A DNA stretch of 64,000 bases from Ceratodon purpureus. Taxonomy: Eukaryota > Streptophyta > Bryopsida > Pseudoditrichales > Ditrichaceae. The stretch lies in the NCBI GenBank assembly GCA_014871385.1, contig CM026428.1:9406772-9470771 (forward strand), in the 5' to 3' direction. This document shows positions 12,529 to 24,313 of this stretch, piece by piece. The notes below the pieces were generated by a model. It was not told the origin of the DNA, ran no database searches, and saw only the letters and a program-made list of their open reading frames with translations. The translations under genes were made by a program, and so were the position numbers. The number at the start of each line of letters is the position of its first letter. Positions within the stretch are counted from its first letter, which is position 1.

Positions 12529-14153
12529 ATCAAAACACAAGTCCTGAGACTGACTTTCACCAGAGAATGAGGACTAGATTCTCTCACCTAACCCTCACCT
12601 CAAATAAACTAACAAATAAACTAATAAATAAACCAAAATAAACCAATACTTCACACAAAAAACATCAACAATCCTCACCTCTATGCATATCAATGAATCA
12701 TCAAACAATAATAATGACTCTGCAGCAAAGCGAACTGCAATCATGAAAGAAAAAACGAACCAAGTTCCTAGAAATGTATCATAAAACAAATTAAAGTCCC
12801 AGAAATTCTCCAAAAGAGAACTGGGTCTCCCTGTGGGGATGGTGCACATGTGTTGCACGTATCCAATGAAAGATATACAAATGCTCATCAAAAACAGCTC
12901 CAAACATAAATGGTCCAACTGTGTTAAAATACCAACCTGCAGAACCAATGGCAGAACCTGCAGAAATAACGGCCCCAGCTATTCATATTCTGCAAATGCT
13001 TCATACTCAAGCAACCTAGAACTTAACCATTGTATTTATTTAAAATCCAAATCCCTCCCATAATTAGAGCAATCGAACCATCCAAGTTGGACTCATCAGT
13101 CTGAGATTGACTCAATGACTAACTAGAGTACTAACTGAAGCAGTTGAGGAATGACTCCGAACTCTCTCGGTAATTAAGAAATGTGAGATTACTCAAATCT
13201 TTGCGCAATTTGGGTGGCTCTCCGACTGTAACTTATTCCTCCGCAGTTCTTCCCTTTCCTGTATTCTCTCCATGGCGCCCTCTTTTTCGGCGAACGATTT
13301 CAGTGCACCACGAACATGCACCTTCAAACGCCAGTCGGATTTATAATTATATAATTTTATTCATCTTAATCTTTGAATCTAGCGTAGAGATCAATATGTG
13401 ACGCTTGAAGGTCCTTCTCTCTTGCACAGTGTCTGCTTTTTTTCTTCTATATTTGGGCCCTTTGTTTTTCAAAAACAGTGCGCAGGAAATCTTTCGTATA
13501 ATTACATCTCGATTACAGGATTTAAGTTCCACGTAGATTTGCGACGTGCGTGTGGACAGACGGAGCTTGAGTGTTGAAGGCGAGTCTGAATCGAACTGGC
13601 TTCGGGTCCGGGAAAAGATGGCGCTCGGAGCCTCATTGTCGGGATTGCGATTCCTGGAGCGACGCAAGTGGAGGCCTGTGGTGTTGTTCGATTCCCAATG
13701 GCCAGGCACTGATGGCAGGCCGTGCTTGTGGACCGCACCATTGTTGACTTGACGCCGGAGTGCCGGAGTGGCGCAGAACTCAGTCAACTTCGTTTTTCGT
13801 TTCTTTTGTGCACTGGGGAATCTCGTCTGGTGCATGTGTCACGATGGTAATCTATACCGCCACTTATCTGCAGCTCTAGTAAGCAAGTCCTGAACAACGA
13901 CCAGGGATGTAAGCTGTTAAGTTTACTGCAACTGATTGTTTTTTTCTTAAGATGACCTTGGGGAGGTGGGAAGCCGCGGAGCGCTTGCAGTCTTATCTAG
14001 GAGTTCAATGCATGGTTGCAGGGAATGAGGACGCGGTCGGACACGGAGCGAGAAGACGCTAAGTGTCTTCGCTAGACGGGTTAGCGTGTTCAGTAGAGGA
14101 GGTTGTCGATTTGTCTAGGTTCTTGATTTGGCAGTTTTAGTTTAGATCTGTCG
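12529..14153. other. Upstream region of the first GRAS gene
   Basis: 12595-12660 holds short AAATAAAC-type repeats. From about 13200 base composition shifts to mixed GC and probably includes the promoter and long 5' leader of the GRAS gene. Long frames on both strands at 13347-13835 overlap one another and have no recognisable domain, so they are not called. Confidence 0.4.
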
Positions 14154-14384
14154 ATGATGCGAGCGGATGTTTTGTTTAGGAGGTTGTGGTATGAAAGTTG
14201 CGGGAGTTTTGATCGCGCCGGAGAGGAATGTAGGAGATTGTGTTTCGCGTTCCTTGAGTTGACTGAGGAGCTGTGTGCGGAGCTCTTCGATCTGCGGTCG
14301 AGAGGGCTGGAAGTGAAGTCGGGGAGGTTTTATAAAGAGGGTTGTGAGGTTTTGGTGTTAGGTGCGAGTGAGAGTACGATTTGA
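14154..14384 (+). other. Candidate upstream ORF in the GRAS leader (76 codons)
   Basis: An ATG-started frame ends about 100 bases before the GRAS start at 14486 and would give an acidic, Cys-containing 76-aa peptide. Whether it is transcribed within the GRAS leader is unknown. If it is, it could reduce main-frame translation. Its coding character is modest. Confidence 0.25.
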
Positions 14385-14485
14385 AGTGGGACCTTGGTTA
14401 GGCCGCGCTGTGCAGACTGTGAGAAAGAGTTGGAGAAGAGAAGTGCGGAATTCGACAATTCGACGAATATCGACTGCTTGTTGTT

Positions 14486-17400
14486 GTGATTGGTCTCGGG
14501 ATGCTAGGAAGCCGGGGACCTAACGGATTTCCTCAAGATAATTCTGCTGAAGTTTCGCCGCTAGAGAGTCTGCTGCAGCGAGCATGGTTGCAGTCTCATA
14601 AACCGAAAGTGCAAAGGCGAATTTCGTCTGCTCCGGTTACTGATGTCTCGGTTGGTAGGAGAGGTGGTTCACAGCCTTCCTCGCCAGCATTCTCAGGCTC
14701 ACAACCTTCCTCGCCAGGGCTCTCAGGAATTGTGTCTTCTCAGGTAGATAGTGAAGACGAGCCGGAGAATTTTTTCTTTCACAAATCGAGACTGGATGCA
14801 TCAACAGTGCTCATATCAAGGTTTGCACTTCCGAAGCTCGAATGTTACTCCGAGAAGACCTTTATTCCAAAGATAGTGCAATGGACAGTGCCAAGCAATG
14901 GTTATGGCCGGTCGCAGCCATTCAAGTCGCTGGTAGGTTCCCTTTCCCAGTCGAGTGAAAGTCCGTCATGCATCACCAGGTATTCATCTGGCGTCACAGA
15001 ATCCGAATACAGTAGCACTGGCTCAATCGACTTTGAAGGACAGACATTGCCCTCAGAGCCCTCGCCCTCTAGCTTTTTTGACGACTTCTTTGATACCGAA
15101 TACCCGGAAGCAGAAAAATCTTTGCCGTACAAGACTGATGCTTACCAGACTATGTCGAGGGAGATTGCTGATCTTATTGGCCTAGAATCTTCTGTGGAGT
15201 CTGAAGCATCCGATATTGTAGAATATGAGAGTTGCTGGGCGGACTCTGAACCCTATCGTACCGAAGCTGAAATAAGTATGCTTGAACAAAGCAGCGCTTA
15301 CCAAGCTATGGCCAGGGAGATTTCCGAACTCATTTCTCCGAATCCTGCAGAGCTTGAAGCTGGTAAATCCGAGATCGTCATCAGGAGTGGGGAATTCAGA
15401 CCATCAGAAGAACTGGCGGCTCTGAAGATGATGGAGGCATACGCTGCTATACTAACCAAACACATAAGGGATGTGTCGATGAGTTCTGGTACTGCTGATT
15501 CCGATTCCGATTCCTCGTTCAAGTACCGAACCAGTGATGAGCCAGATACCATTTTAACGTACTTTGATGATGACTGGAGATCATATCTGCAAAATATCAA
15601 TCAGAATTTTACGCCAACCTCGAGTTTCGATTTCAACCTGCTTCTATGTGGCACAGGAGGAGGCTCGAAAGTGTCAGCAGCCTCCTCTTGCGTTAGTCTG
15701 ACGGAACTGCTCTACAGGTATGGCCGTTATTCCGTAGCGTCTGTCCAACGATCTTTCGTTTCTTGACCCAAGAGTTTTAGGTGAAGTGCAAGGTCAACCG
15801 TGAAGGTAGACTCACCTTCGGGTTTGCCAGTTGCATCGAGCAAATGCTCGTTTGAATTCCAGAGATGAAAGTGTTGGAATCGTCATTAAATGCATGCAAT
15901 GCGGCAGGTCTGCACTCGCTGTGAGTCAGGGCAAGGACAAGGACGCGACCGATTTGCTAGCTGAACTGCGAGAGAAAGCATCACCTTACGGAAATCCTGT
16001 AGAACGCATGGCACATTATTTTATGGAAGCTCTGGTCAGTTCGCTCTGCTTTTAGGACCAAAAACTGTGTCAATTTTCAAAGCGGATTGTTTGCTGTAAC
16101 CCAAGCTCCTGTCGCGTCGGTGAAAAGTTTTGAATTCGAATTGCTTTTTAAAATAAAATAAAATCTTAAAAAGCCTTGGAGTAATCGTTGTTATTTGAAC
16201 GGGATTGTACTCTAGTGATAGCCATCTTCAGGGACACCTTGATTTTCATACCTGAAAAATTCACAGAAGAGGATACAATTTTAGGACCATACGAGGAATA
16301 AGTCCTCACAATATACGAGAAATATCAAATTGGCATCATCAGTGACATGATGTCTCCTTTTTCGCTCTTAAGCTCACATGGTAGTTACCGAGTTCTGAAT
16401 ACCTTTGGATCTGCAGGTTGCAAGAATGTCAGGGACCGGTGAAAAACTTTACACTGCCATCTCAAATAGCTGCCCCTCTACCGCCACTATATTTAAAGCA
16501 GTGCGCCTGTACACCGAAAATTGCCCTTTCCTCAAACTTGGTCACTTTTTCACGATAAAATCATTGGTAGATGCTTCTGAAGGCGCCACTCGCGTTCACG
16601 TGATTTCCTACGGAATTGGCTATGGAGTGGAATTCCCAACTCTCATTCAGCAGCTGGCAGAAAGGCGAGAAGGACCGCCCCATCTTCGTATCACAGGTAT
16701 ATAATCTTTGCCCACACTCTGTAGGATTTGGTAGAAACACCGGGGTTACGATTTTTCCTTGATGTGCAGTTTGTAAAGCTCATAGGTTTATGCTTGCGAT
16801 GTTGTTTTCCATAGTTGGATTCAATTACAAGCCTCTGTTCTGTTCTGGCAGGTATTGATACACCACATTCCGGAAACGATCCCTGTTTAAAAATAAAGGA
16901 AACAGGCAATAGACTGGAAGCAATTGCCAAGGACTGTGGAGTGCAACTCGAATTTGTGGCATTGGCTGGAAGTTGGGAATCATTTACGGCTAGAGATATG
17001 TGCTTGAGAGAAGATGAAGTGCTTGCAGTGTGCAGCGATAAGCTACACACTCTTCTCGATGAGTCGGTAATGGCTACAAGCCCTCGCGAAGTTGTATTGA
17101 GAAGGATCCGAAGTATGAATCCCAAGGTACATTTCTAAGGTCACGATTTGCATAATTAATTATAATTTTGTTCCAGTATCTTTGCTTAGGACATATTGCA
17201 CCTGGGCTAATCTAATTAGATCATCAGCGGTAGTTTTGAGTGGCGTTCTATTTCGTGTCAATCTTCTTTTCACTGCATTTTGAGGCAGGTGATTACAGTT
17301 CATCACCTCTTTTGTGATCTGATTGTGCAGGTATTCGTTCATGTGGGCCTGAATATAGGGCTCAATGCTCCCTTTTTCATGACTCGCTTTCGGGAGAGTG

Positions 17401-17774
17401 TCAAGCATTACTCAGCAGTATTTGAAGGGTTGGAGATATCTATGCCTCCCGATGACCCCGACAGAGTTTTAGTTGAACGAGCAATTTTTGGTGTAGAGAT
17501 TATGAACATTGTTGCATGTGAAGGACAAACGAGAGTGGAACGGTCAGAGCCATATCGGCAATGGCAGAATCGACTTCAACGAGCAGGCTTTGCTCAGCTT
17601 CCTTTGAAGAACAACGTTTTCTCCAAAATTAAAGGAATGATGGCCGCTTACCACAAAGACTACGGAGTCTGTAAAGACGAGGGCTGGTTCTTGATGGGAA
17701 TAAGAAACCATATTGTCAAATTTTGTTCGGCGTGGGAGCCTAGGAGCTCTCAAAGTTTTCACCAGATTTTGTAA
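14486..17774 (+). CDS. GRAS transcription factor, LISCL (SCL9/14-like) type, copy 1
   Basis: Five exons: 14486-15717, 15908-16034, 16417-16696, 16852-17126 and 17331-17774. All junctions are GT-AG and in phase, giving 785 aa. The N-terminal 400 residues are Ser- and acid-rich with the motif LLQRAWLQSHKPKVQRR and repeats of AYQAMAREISELI type. The GRAS domain follows: leucine-rich LTELLYRSALAVSQ, a VHIID-region variant VHVISYGIGYGVEFP, a PFYRE-region PREVVLRRIRSMNPKV, RVERSEPYRQWQNRLQRAGF, and a SAW end GWFLMGIRNHIVKFCSAWEP. LISCL members act as nuclear transcriptional regulators, often in stress and detoxification responses. The conserved Asp of VHIID is Ser here. The next gene downstream on the same strand is a paralogue. 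Confidence 0.9.
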
Positions 17775-19077
17775 CCATCCATCGCTTTTTGTTAATCACG
17801 GAGTGTAGGAGAAGGAGTTGCAGAGTATCTGTGAGCCTTTTAGATCACAGGATACCGAGATAGATTAGTAGTTAATTTGTCCCACAGCCTGCAGATCATG
17901 CTAGATGTGGATTGTGGCTTACTTCTTTACGCAGTCTTTTGGAGTTCAAGCTTTGCGGGCCCTGCATTTTCAGACCTTTTGCTTCGCTGATCTGCATGCA
18001 GCACAATTTCAAACTCTTCTTTTAGGCTCATCAGACAACTTGGTAAGCATTCTTCAAGAAAACTGGTTGTAGATCTGTTACGAGTGAGCGTGCATCGGAA
18101 ATTATCGCATGTGCTGGACAATACTCCCTTTCACTCCCTTTATAAAACTTTCCTGTTGAGAGTCAGTTTTCATGTTATTGGTTGTTCATCATTTTCAAGA
18201 GCACATAGAACATTGATTTTCCATCCTTTTGTTAATGAGCTGTGTTCATGGTGGTGGTGTTTTGTATTTGAAGCACCAATATAATCAATGGGCGTTTGCA
18301 GCAGTCTTTTCTAACTTGATATGACTTTTGTGTCACAGGGGCTGACGATCGTATGAAGATTACCTTGCATCATTAGAGTCGAGATAGTGCCGAGCTTCAA
18401 AAAATGGAGGTGGAATTGTTGTCTTGCACTGCGCACCACTACACATTCCGGTTTCTCTTCACTTCCATCGTAGTTTCAATATTGACCAGTTTTTGACACT
18501 TAAACCTCTAAGCCATTAGGATTTATATGATGGGATTTATATATGATGAGCTAAGTTACAGCTGCTCGATTCAGATGCAAACACTGAAAGTAATACTCAA
18601 GAGGAGAAACATCTACTTCGTGCTCATTGCTCTCCAGTGGACATTGTACAACATTGTTTTAGATGGGTGCCTGTTGCATTATTTGAAACGTCGTGTCACT
18701 GAACCAATACGTCTTGCTCAGACGCGGATCTCACTTGTACCCGATTCAGATTTTGCCTAAGTTTCTGGATCAACGATTCTCACATCGTACAGCAGCTGCA
18801 TTGATGACGAAACTTTCTCCTCATTCATGCGACTTGAGAAATTCAACACTGTCGTTGAGTTCAGATGAAACTGCACTCGTGTACATTCGACATAATTATG
18901 CTGACGCAATGAATTTGTAGTAATATTGGTCTGTCCACCTCAACGATCGGTTCGAGACTTTTCACTTAAACCTCCGGCGCCCTTGTTCTTCAACCCTAAA
19001 TATTTTACTTCACTTTTGAATACTCGTTGACGGAGAACGAAGTAAGAATCTGGAGCTGGATCACTGTGCGCATCAAG
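17775..19077. other. 3' flank of GRAS copy 1
   Basis: Likely 3' UTR and intergenic DNA. Short open frames (for example 18527-18760) have no recognisable content. Confidence 0.4.
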
Positions 19078-19078
19078 T

Positions 19079-19317
19079 CACCGTGTGTGGATCTTTGCAC
19101 TTGCTTCGAATTTGAATCTCCGTTGACGGTGAATGAGGGAACCGAGGAGTAAAGAAGCTGCATGAAGCATGCATCATTCGACCGTGTGTTTTTTTATGCT
19201 TCCACTTGCTTCGAATTTGAATCCCCGTCGACGGATGCCATGGAGGAAAGAAGCTGCATGTATCATGCATCATTCGACCGTGTGTTCCTAAAGTTTGCAC
19301 TTGCTGCGAATTTGAGA
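19079..19317. repeat. Degenerate tandem repeat, three units of about 100 bp
   Basis: Three successive units share ACCGTGTGT, then a spacer, then CACTTGCTTCGAATTTGAAT. The first two also share CGTTGACGG/CGTCGACGG and AAAGAAGCTGCATG followed by ATGCATCATTCG. Units differ by small indels. No function apparent. Confidence 0.75.
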
Positions 19318-21029
19318 TGAGACTTTAAGAGCTGAACCAAGGCTGAATCTCTTCACCGCGTGATTCATCTGTTTGCAATTCCTTGAAGGTGCAGCATGTT
19401 GGATATCCCCAGCGTACGGAGACGGCGCGGAGGCAGAGAGTGCGGGAGTCTATATGTTAAAGTATGATCCACTGTACGCTGTGTCAGGGTGAGAAGAGTG
19501 AGGTCCAAGTTTGGAATCAAGTCGCTGTCGGCATTTTGATTCCAAATTTTCTTACACCCTGGAAAGATATCTCACCGCCGTTCCGGACACGGCGGGTGGC
19601 CAGATTTTTGCATTCATCCTGGAGAAAGCCGGCCCCTTGCTCTGACAGAGGTAACTTAGACCATTCGTGGCGTACATGGAATTTACCCAGTTGTAACTTG
19701 TAACCCCGCCCTCCTTGAGTCCTCCACTCGAATAACTTCCTTGAAATGCCATCCTGTCCATGTCAAACCAATCATAAATTATCCAAAAGGAAGCGGATCC
19801 GAAGGAAACATAAAACCTTCCTCAGTAACTTTGAACCTTGTTTTTGGATCATGTCTAGCTTACAACACCAATAAGAATTAGTTGTACCCCCAATCAGCAT
19901 CTGTGAATCCTTATAAATTGGCAGCATCTGGATGAACAGTAACAAATATAAAGTCATCTCATTTACTCATGTGTCAAAAAGAGCAAGAAAAAACAAATGG
20001 CTTCCTTACACATTGTTAAATATCCTGACCCAGTGCTAGTGATATAGACCTAAACTAGCCACTATGTTGGACCACACAGACCTTCCAGCCACCAAAACAT
20101 CAGCCCAAGTTTTTCTCCTTAAATATTGGGAGGTCATATGAGTTGGTGGAGCAGTTGGAGTGGCTGGAGGGAGGAGAAGTATTGCAACTTGGCTGAACCT
20201 GGCTGGCTGCTCCGGTGTGGTCCTTTAACAATCACTTCGTTGAGGTGTTAACTGAATAGCTACGGATTCACACCTTTTCATGCTACGGATTAACCTGCTG
20301 GAAAAGAAAAGAAAGCAAAATTGATTCCTTTCGAAGGAACGTGCATTGAAAAAATGCAACACCATGCATCTTATTTTTGTGTTTTTTTTTCTGAAATGAT
20401 AAGCATGTATTGAGTTTCTTTTCCTCCCATAATCCGACCGAGTCATCCAGTTCAAGATGACGCTCGTCATAATTATAACAGAATTCCATTTTCTAAAAGT
20501 CCCAAATTCCCAATTAACCACTGATTTACAACTCAGAGAAACCATTTGACTAATTTTTGTAATTTTGGAAGGCCACGAAAGTACAAAAGCACAGAGTACC
20601 GAAGTGCACTCACACCGCAGCTCAACAGTAAACTCAAGTACAACGCAACCACGACCATCGATCAACTTAAACCAAATCTGCAACTTCATGGTCGCCAAAC
20701 AATAACATAAAAGAGAACAGAGGCTCTAATAAGAATCACAGACTCGGCCTCAATCACACTTGCAAACTGTGCGTCTTATCGATTTGTCTAGATTCAAGAA
20801 ACGCCGCTCGCGGCATCGAAAGCGCTCATCGAGCAGAAGAAGACGCAGTTCTCGTTGCTAGCTTCCAGTCTTCAATTTTGCGCCTAGCCACATCGGATGG
20901 AAGTTTTCACACAGTTGGGGGGTTAGGTGATGGCGGGTAACAGACGCCGGGTTATGTCGTGTCGAAGTTTCTGAGATTTTTGAGTGGGAAAGTTATGTGT
21001 CGGAGGTGAGTGTCTAGAGAAGGATTGGA
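19318..21029. other. Upstream region of GRAS copy 2
   Basis: No exon recognised. A 157-codon minus-strand frame at 20225-20698 has no family signature. The hairpin at 19485-19561 is listed separately. The last few hundred bases are likely the GRAS promoter and leader. Confidence 0.4.
19485..19561. repeat. Short hairpin with CAGGGTG / CACCCTG ends
   Basis: The inner perfect 11-bp stem is TTTGGAATCAA (19510-19520) and TTGATTCCAAA (19536-19546). Outer 7-bp arms CAGGGTG (19485-19491) and CACCCTG (19555-19561) also pair. No flanking duplication was seen, so this may be a small-RNA-like hairpin or a relic foldback. Confidence 0.5.
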
Positions 21030-24000
21030 GTGGTCAATGTGGAGATGGCAGGAACTGGACAGCAGTCGGACGGTTCGGTTGAAAGAGGGGGGAGTAAGGG
21101 CTCGTCGTCGTTGGAGAAGCTGTTGCAGCAAGCGTGGATCAATTCGCAGATACCCAAGGTGCAGAGACGGAGCATATCGGCTCCTATTGTAGATGTTTCC
21201 GTGGAGAAGCGAGCATTCTCGCAGCCGTCGGCGGAGCTCTTGTGGGGGGTGGTGTCTGGACGAGCGGGAGATGTCGACGAATTGGCGAAAACCTATTTCC
21301 ACAAGTCTAGGTCTGAGACATCAGCCGAGCTTCTGGAGAAGCTGGCGCAGCCGCAGTTGGAGAGCTTCTCCGACAAGACGGAGGTGCCGCAATCGAGTTC
21401 CTGGAATAGTTCGATGACAAGTAGGGGAGGCTCTGCGGGTGGTTCTAGTGATAAGTCTTCGTCTCAGGATTCGCGGTCGCCGACATATTGCGCTGGGGAG
21501 AGCCTGTTGAGTGATGTGCAGACGCCGACGACGGAAGGGCTTTTCGATGGTGTGGATTTTGACGGTGTGGGTAGTGGGTATGCCGATTTGGCAGCGCAAT
21601 CGGAGCCTCTGGCCAACTTTTTTGATGATCTTCTGACTGATGAGAATCTGGAAGGCGAGAAGTCTTTGTTGCAGCAGACGAGTGCTTACCACGCCATGGC
21701 GAAGGAGATTGCCGAGCTTCTTGACCCAAACGCTGCAACTGTGGATTCTGGGGAGTCGGAGGTTGTGGAAGGATCACAGGAGAGTTATTGGGCTAACACG
21801 GAGTTTTCACAGCTCGAAGATATTTGTGAAGTGGAGAAAAGTAGTGCATATCAGGCTATGGCCAAGGAGATTGCTGATCTGCTGTCTTCGGAGGGGAACG
21901 CTGAAAGTGGGGAGGTTTCAAACGACGAGAACAGCACTAGTGGTGATTTTTGGCCAACTGAGGACCAGACGACGTTGAGGTTGATGGAGGGGTATACTCG
22001 GATGCTGAGCAAGCACATTATGGATGTGAACGGCGTTAGCAGCTCGGACGATGTTGATTACAAATCGTGGATTACCGAGTCGGATGAGCTTATTATGGAC
22101 ATCGATGGAGCTTGGGCGGCTTATTTGGAGGGTTTGTTAGCCAAGGCATCCAATTCGAGGTCGATCCTTGACGGCAGTCTCCTTCCCTGTGGGAAAGCGT
22201 TAGCCTTAGATTTTTCTCAAAGCTGCGCTGTCTTCCCTCCTTGCACCAGCATGACGGAACTGCTCTACAGGTATGGCCATTCTCTGCAACACCTACTGTA
22301 TTCAGAGAAGCTGGCTTAGAATATTGGGGCACTTGCAAGTAGGTACTAAAATTTTGGTATTACAATCATATGTAAGTTTAGTCTAGCAACTTGAGTATTC
22401 CGAGAATATCATTGTGTTAGAGTGCAGTTAACGATGTTCTTGGTTCTTCAAGTTGTGTGATTTCTGTTTAAAGATGAAGCACTTATCTCCTGAGATATCT
22501 AAACTGATGTCTATCCTGAGTCGGATCATTTGTTTGCGATGGCGCAGGTGCGCTCTGGCAGTGAGTCAAAGTAACCCACGTACCGCCAGAGATTATTTGG
22601 CAGAATTGCGAAGCCGCACATCACCCCATGGCGATTATATGCAACGCATGGGGCATTATTTCCTGGAAGCTCTGGTTAGTCGCTTCTCCGTTAACATATT
22701 GTTGAAGGAAAATTGAGGATATTTCATTTGAGCTTGCCTCTTCCATTTTGCTCAGTAGTAATACCGTTCATGTTTTGAAAGTTTAGAGTATTTATTACAG
22801 CGCTGGATGAAGTACCCTCTATTTGTCGGGTTCAGAAAATTTCTATAATTTTGTACTTTGATTTGCAGGTCGCAAAGTTGTCAGGTACTGGTGAAGAACT
22901 TTACACTGTGATCACGAACAACTTCCCGTCGGCTTCGACTATGTTGAAAGCTTTTCGCCAGTATGTCGACTACTGCCCTTACATCAAAATCAGCCATTTT
23001 TTTTCAATGAAAACGATACTAGATGCCTTTGAAGGTGCCGCTCATGTTCACGTGATTCACTATGGCATTCTGTATGGAGTTGAATGGCCTAGTCTTATCC
23101 AACATCTCGCAATGAGGCCAGGAGGGCCCCCCCAGTTCCGTATGACAGGTGCAGCTTGAAATGTCTTTTTATCCTTCCGAGTAGAAATTTTAGAATATGG
23201 CAATGAATTCGTGCTTACAAGTGAGTACATGGTTTATTGAACAGTTCAAATCAACTCTATAACGTTCAAATGAATAGTGTACATTTCTATGTATTTAGCT
23301 CGATTCGTCTGAATCTTCTGTGCTTTTGCAGGTGTTGATTATCCATCACCGGGAGACGACCCCTGCAGGAAAATTCACGAGACTGGGCGGAGGCTTGCAG
23401 AGTTCGCGAAGAGGTGGGGAGTTCCATTTGAATATCATGCTCTAGCTGGAGAATGGGAATCCTTCACAGCAAAAGATTTTAACTTAAGAGATGATGAAGT
23501 TCTTGCAGTAACAAGCGTTAAAGTGCATCACATCTCTGATGAGTCTGTAGTGGGTGCAAGTCCTCGTGAACTTCTAATGCGAAGGATTCGAAGCTTGAAT
23601 CCCAAGGTAAATGTTGCAAGCATGATCCAGTAGTTAATTCTCATATGTTCTGAATTTTTTAATTTTTTCATGTCATATCTTTAAACAAAGCTGTCAGAGC
23701 AATTTGTGATATGCTGGATGTAAGACACCTTTACTCGGTGAACACGAGAGTCCTGTTTTTAATTGCCATTCCTTCATACCCAACCGTGTTTGGAAACATC
23801 AAGTCGGCTGGTGATTTGTACTTACTCTTACCTTATTTCATAGCTCTAATTATCTGTGCTCGATTCGTGTAGGTATTCATCTTCTACGTGGATAACGCTG
23901 CCTGCAATGCCCCACTTTTCATGACCCGCTTTCGGGAGAGCGTAAAGCTTTACACGGCTATGTTCAACGGGTTCGAACTATCTATGCCTCCTGACGACCC

Positions 24001-24313
24001 AGAAAGGGTCATTCTCGAAAGAGAGATGCTTGGTCGGGAAATTTTGAACGTTGTTGCATGCGATGGAAAAGCAAGAGTGGAACGGCAAGAGCCGTACAAG
24101 CAATGGAAAAATCGACTACTACGAGCAGGCTTCCAACAACTGGTGCCCAAGGAAATCATTTACTCCAAGATTAAAGCCATGATGAATACATTTCACAAAG
24201 ACTATGGGGTCGGTAGAGATGAAGGCTGGATACTTTTGGGCATTAAAAACCAAGTCGTTAAAGCTTTTTCAGCCTGGGAGCCTAAACCAGTCTTAGGCTT
24301 GATTGCTTCATGA
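21030..24313 (+). CDS. GRAS transcription factor, LISCL (SCL9/14-like) type, copy 2
   Basis: Five exons: 21030-22270, 22548-22674, 22869-23148, 23332-23606 and 23873-24313, giving 787 aa. Exons 2, 3 and 4 have exactly the lengths of copy 1 (127, 280 and 275 bp) and the same phases, so this is a tandem duplicate. The N-terminal motif LLQQAWINSQIPKVQRR and repeats AYHAMAKEIAELL and AYQAMAKEIADLL match copy 1. GRAS motifs are LTELLYRCALAVSQ, VHVIHYGILYGVEWP (the VHIID Asp is His), PRELLMRRIRSLNPKV, RVERQEPYKQWKNRLLRAGF and a final FSAWEP. The role is inferred from family: nuclear transcriptional regulation. The start at 21030 could alternatively be the in-frame ATG at 21045. Confidence 0.9.

Noticed and set aside
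13347-13835. 162-codon minus-strand frame upstream of the first GRAS gene
   Set aside because: It is overlapped by other frames on both strands, has no recognisable motif, and sits in the likely GRAS promoter/leader.
19079-19317. CRISPR-like array
   Set aside because: The repeats are long, adjacent and diverged, with no regular spacers, in a plant genome; an ordinary tandem repeat.
20225-20698. 157-codon minus-strand frame
   Set aside because: No domain, odd composition, and no splice or codon evidence of selection.
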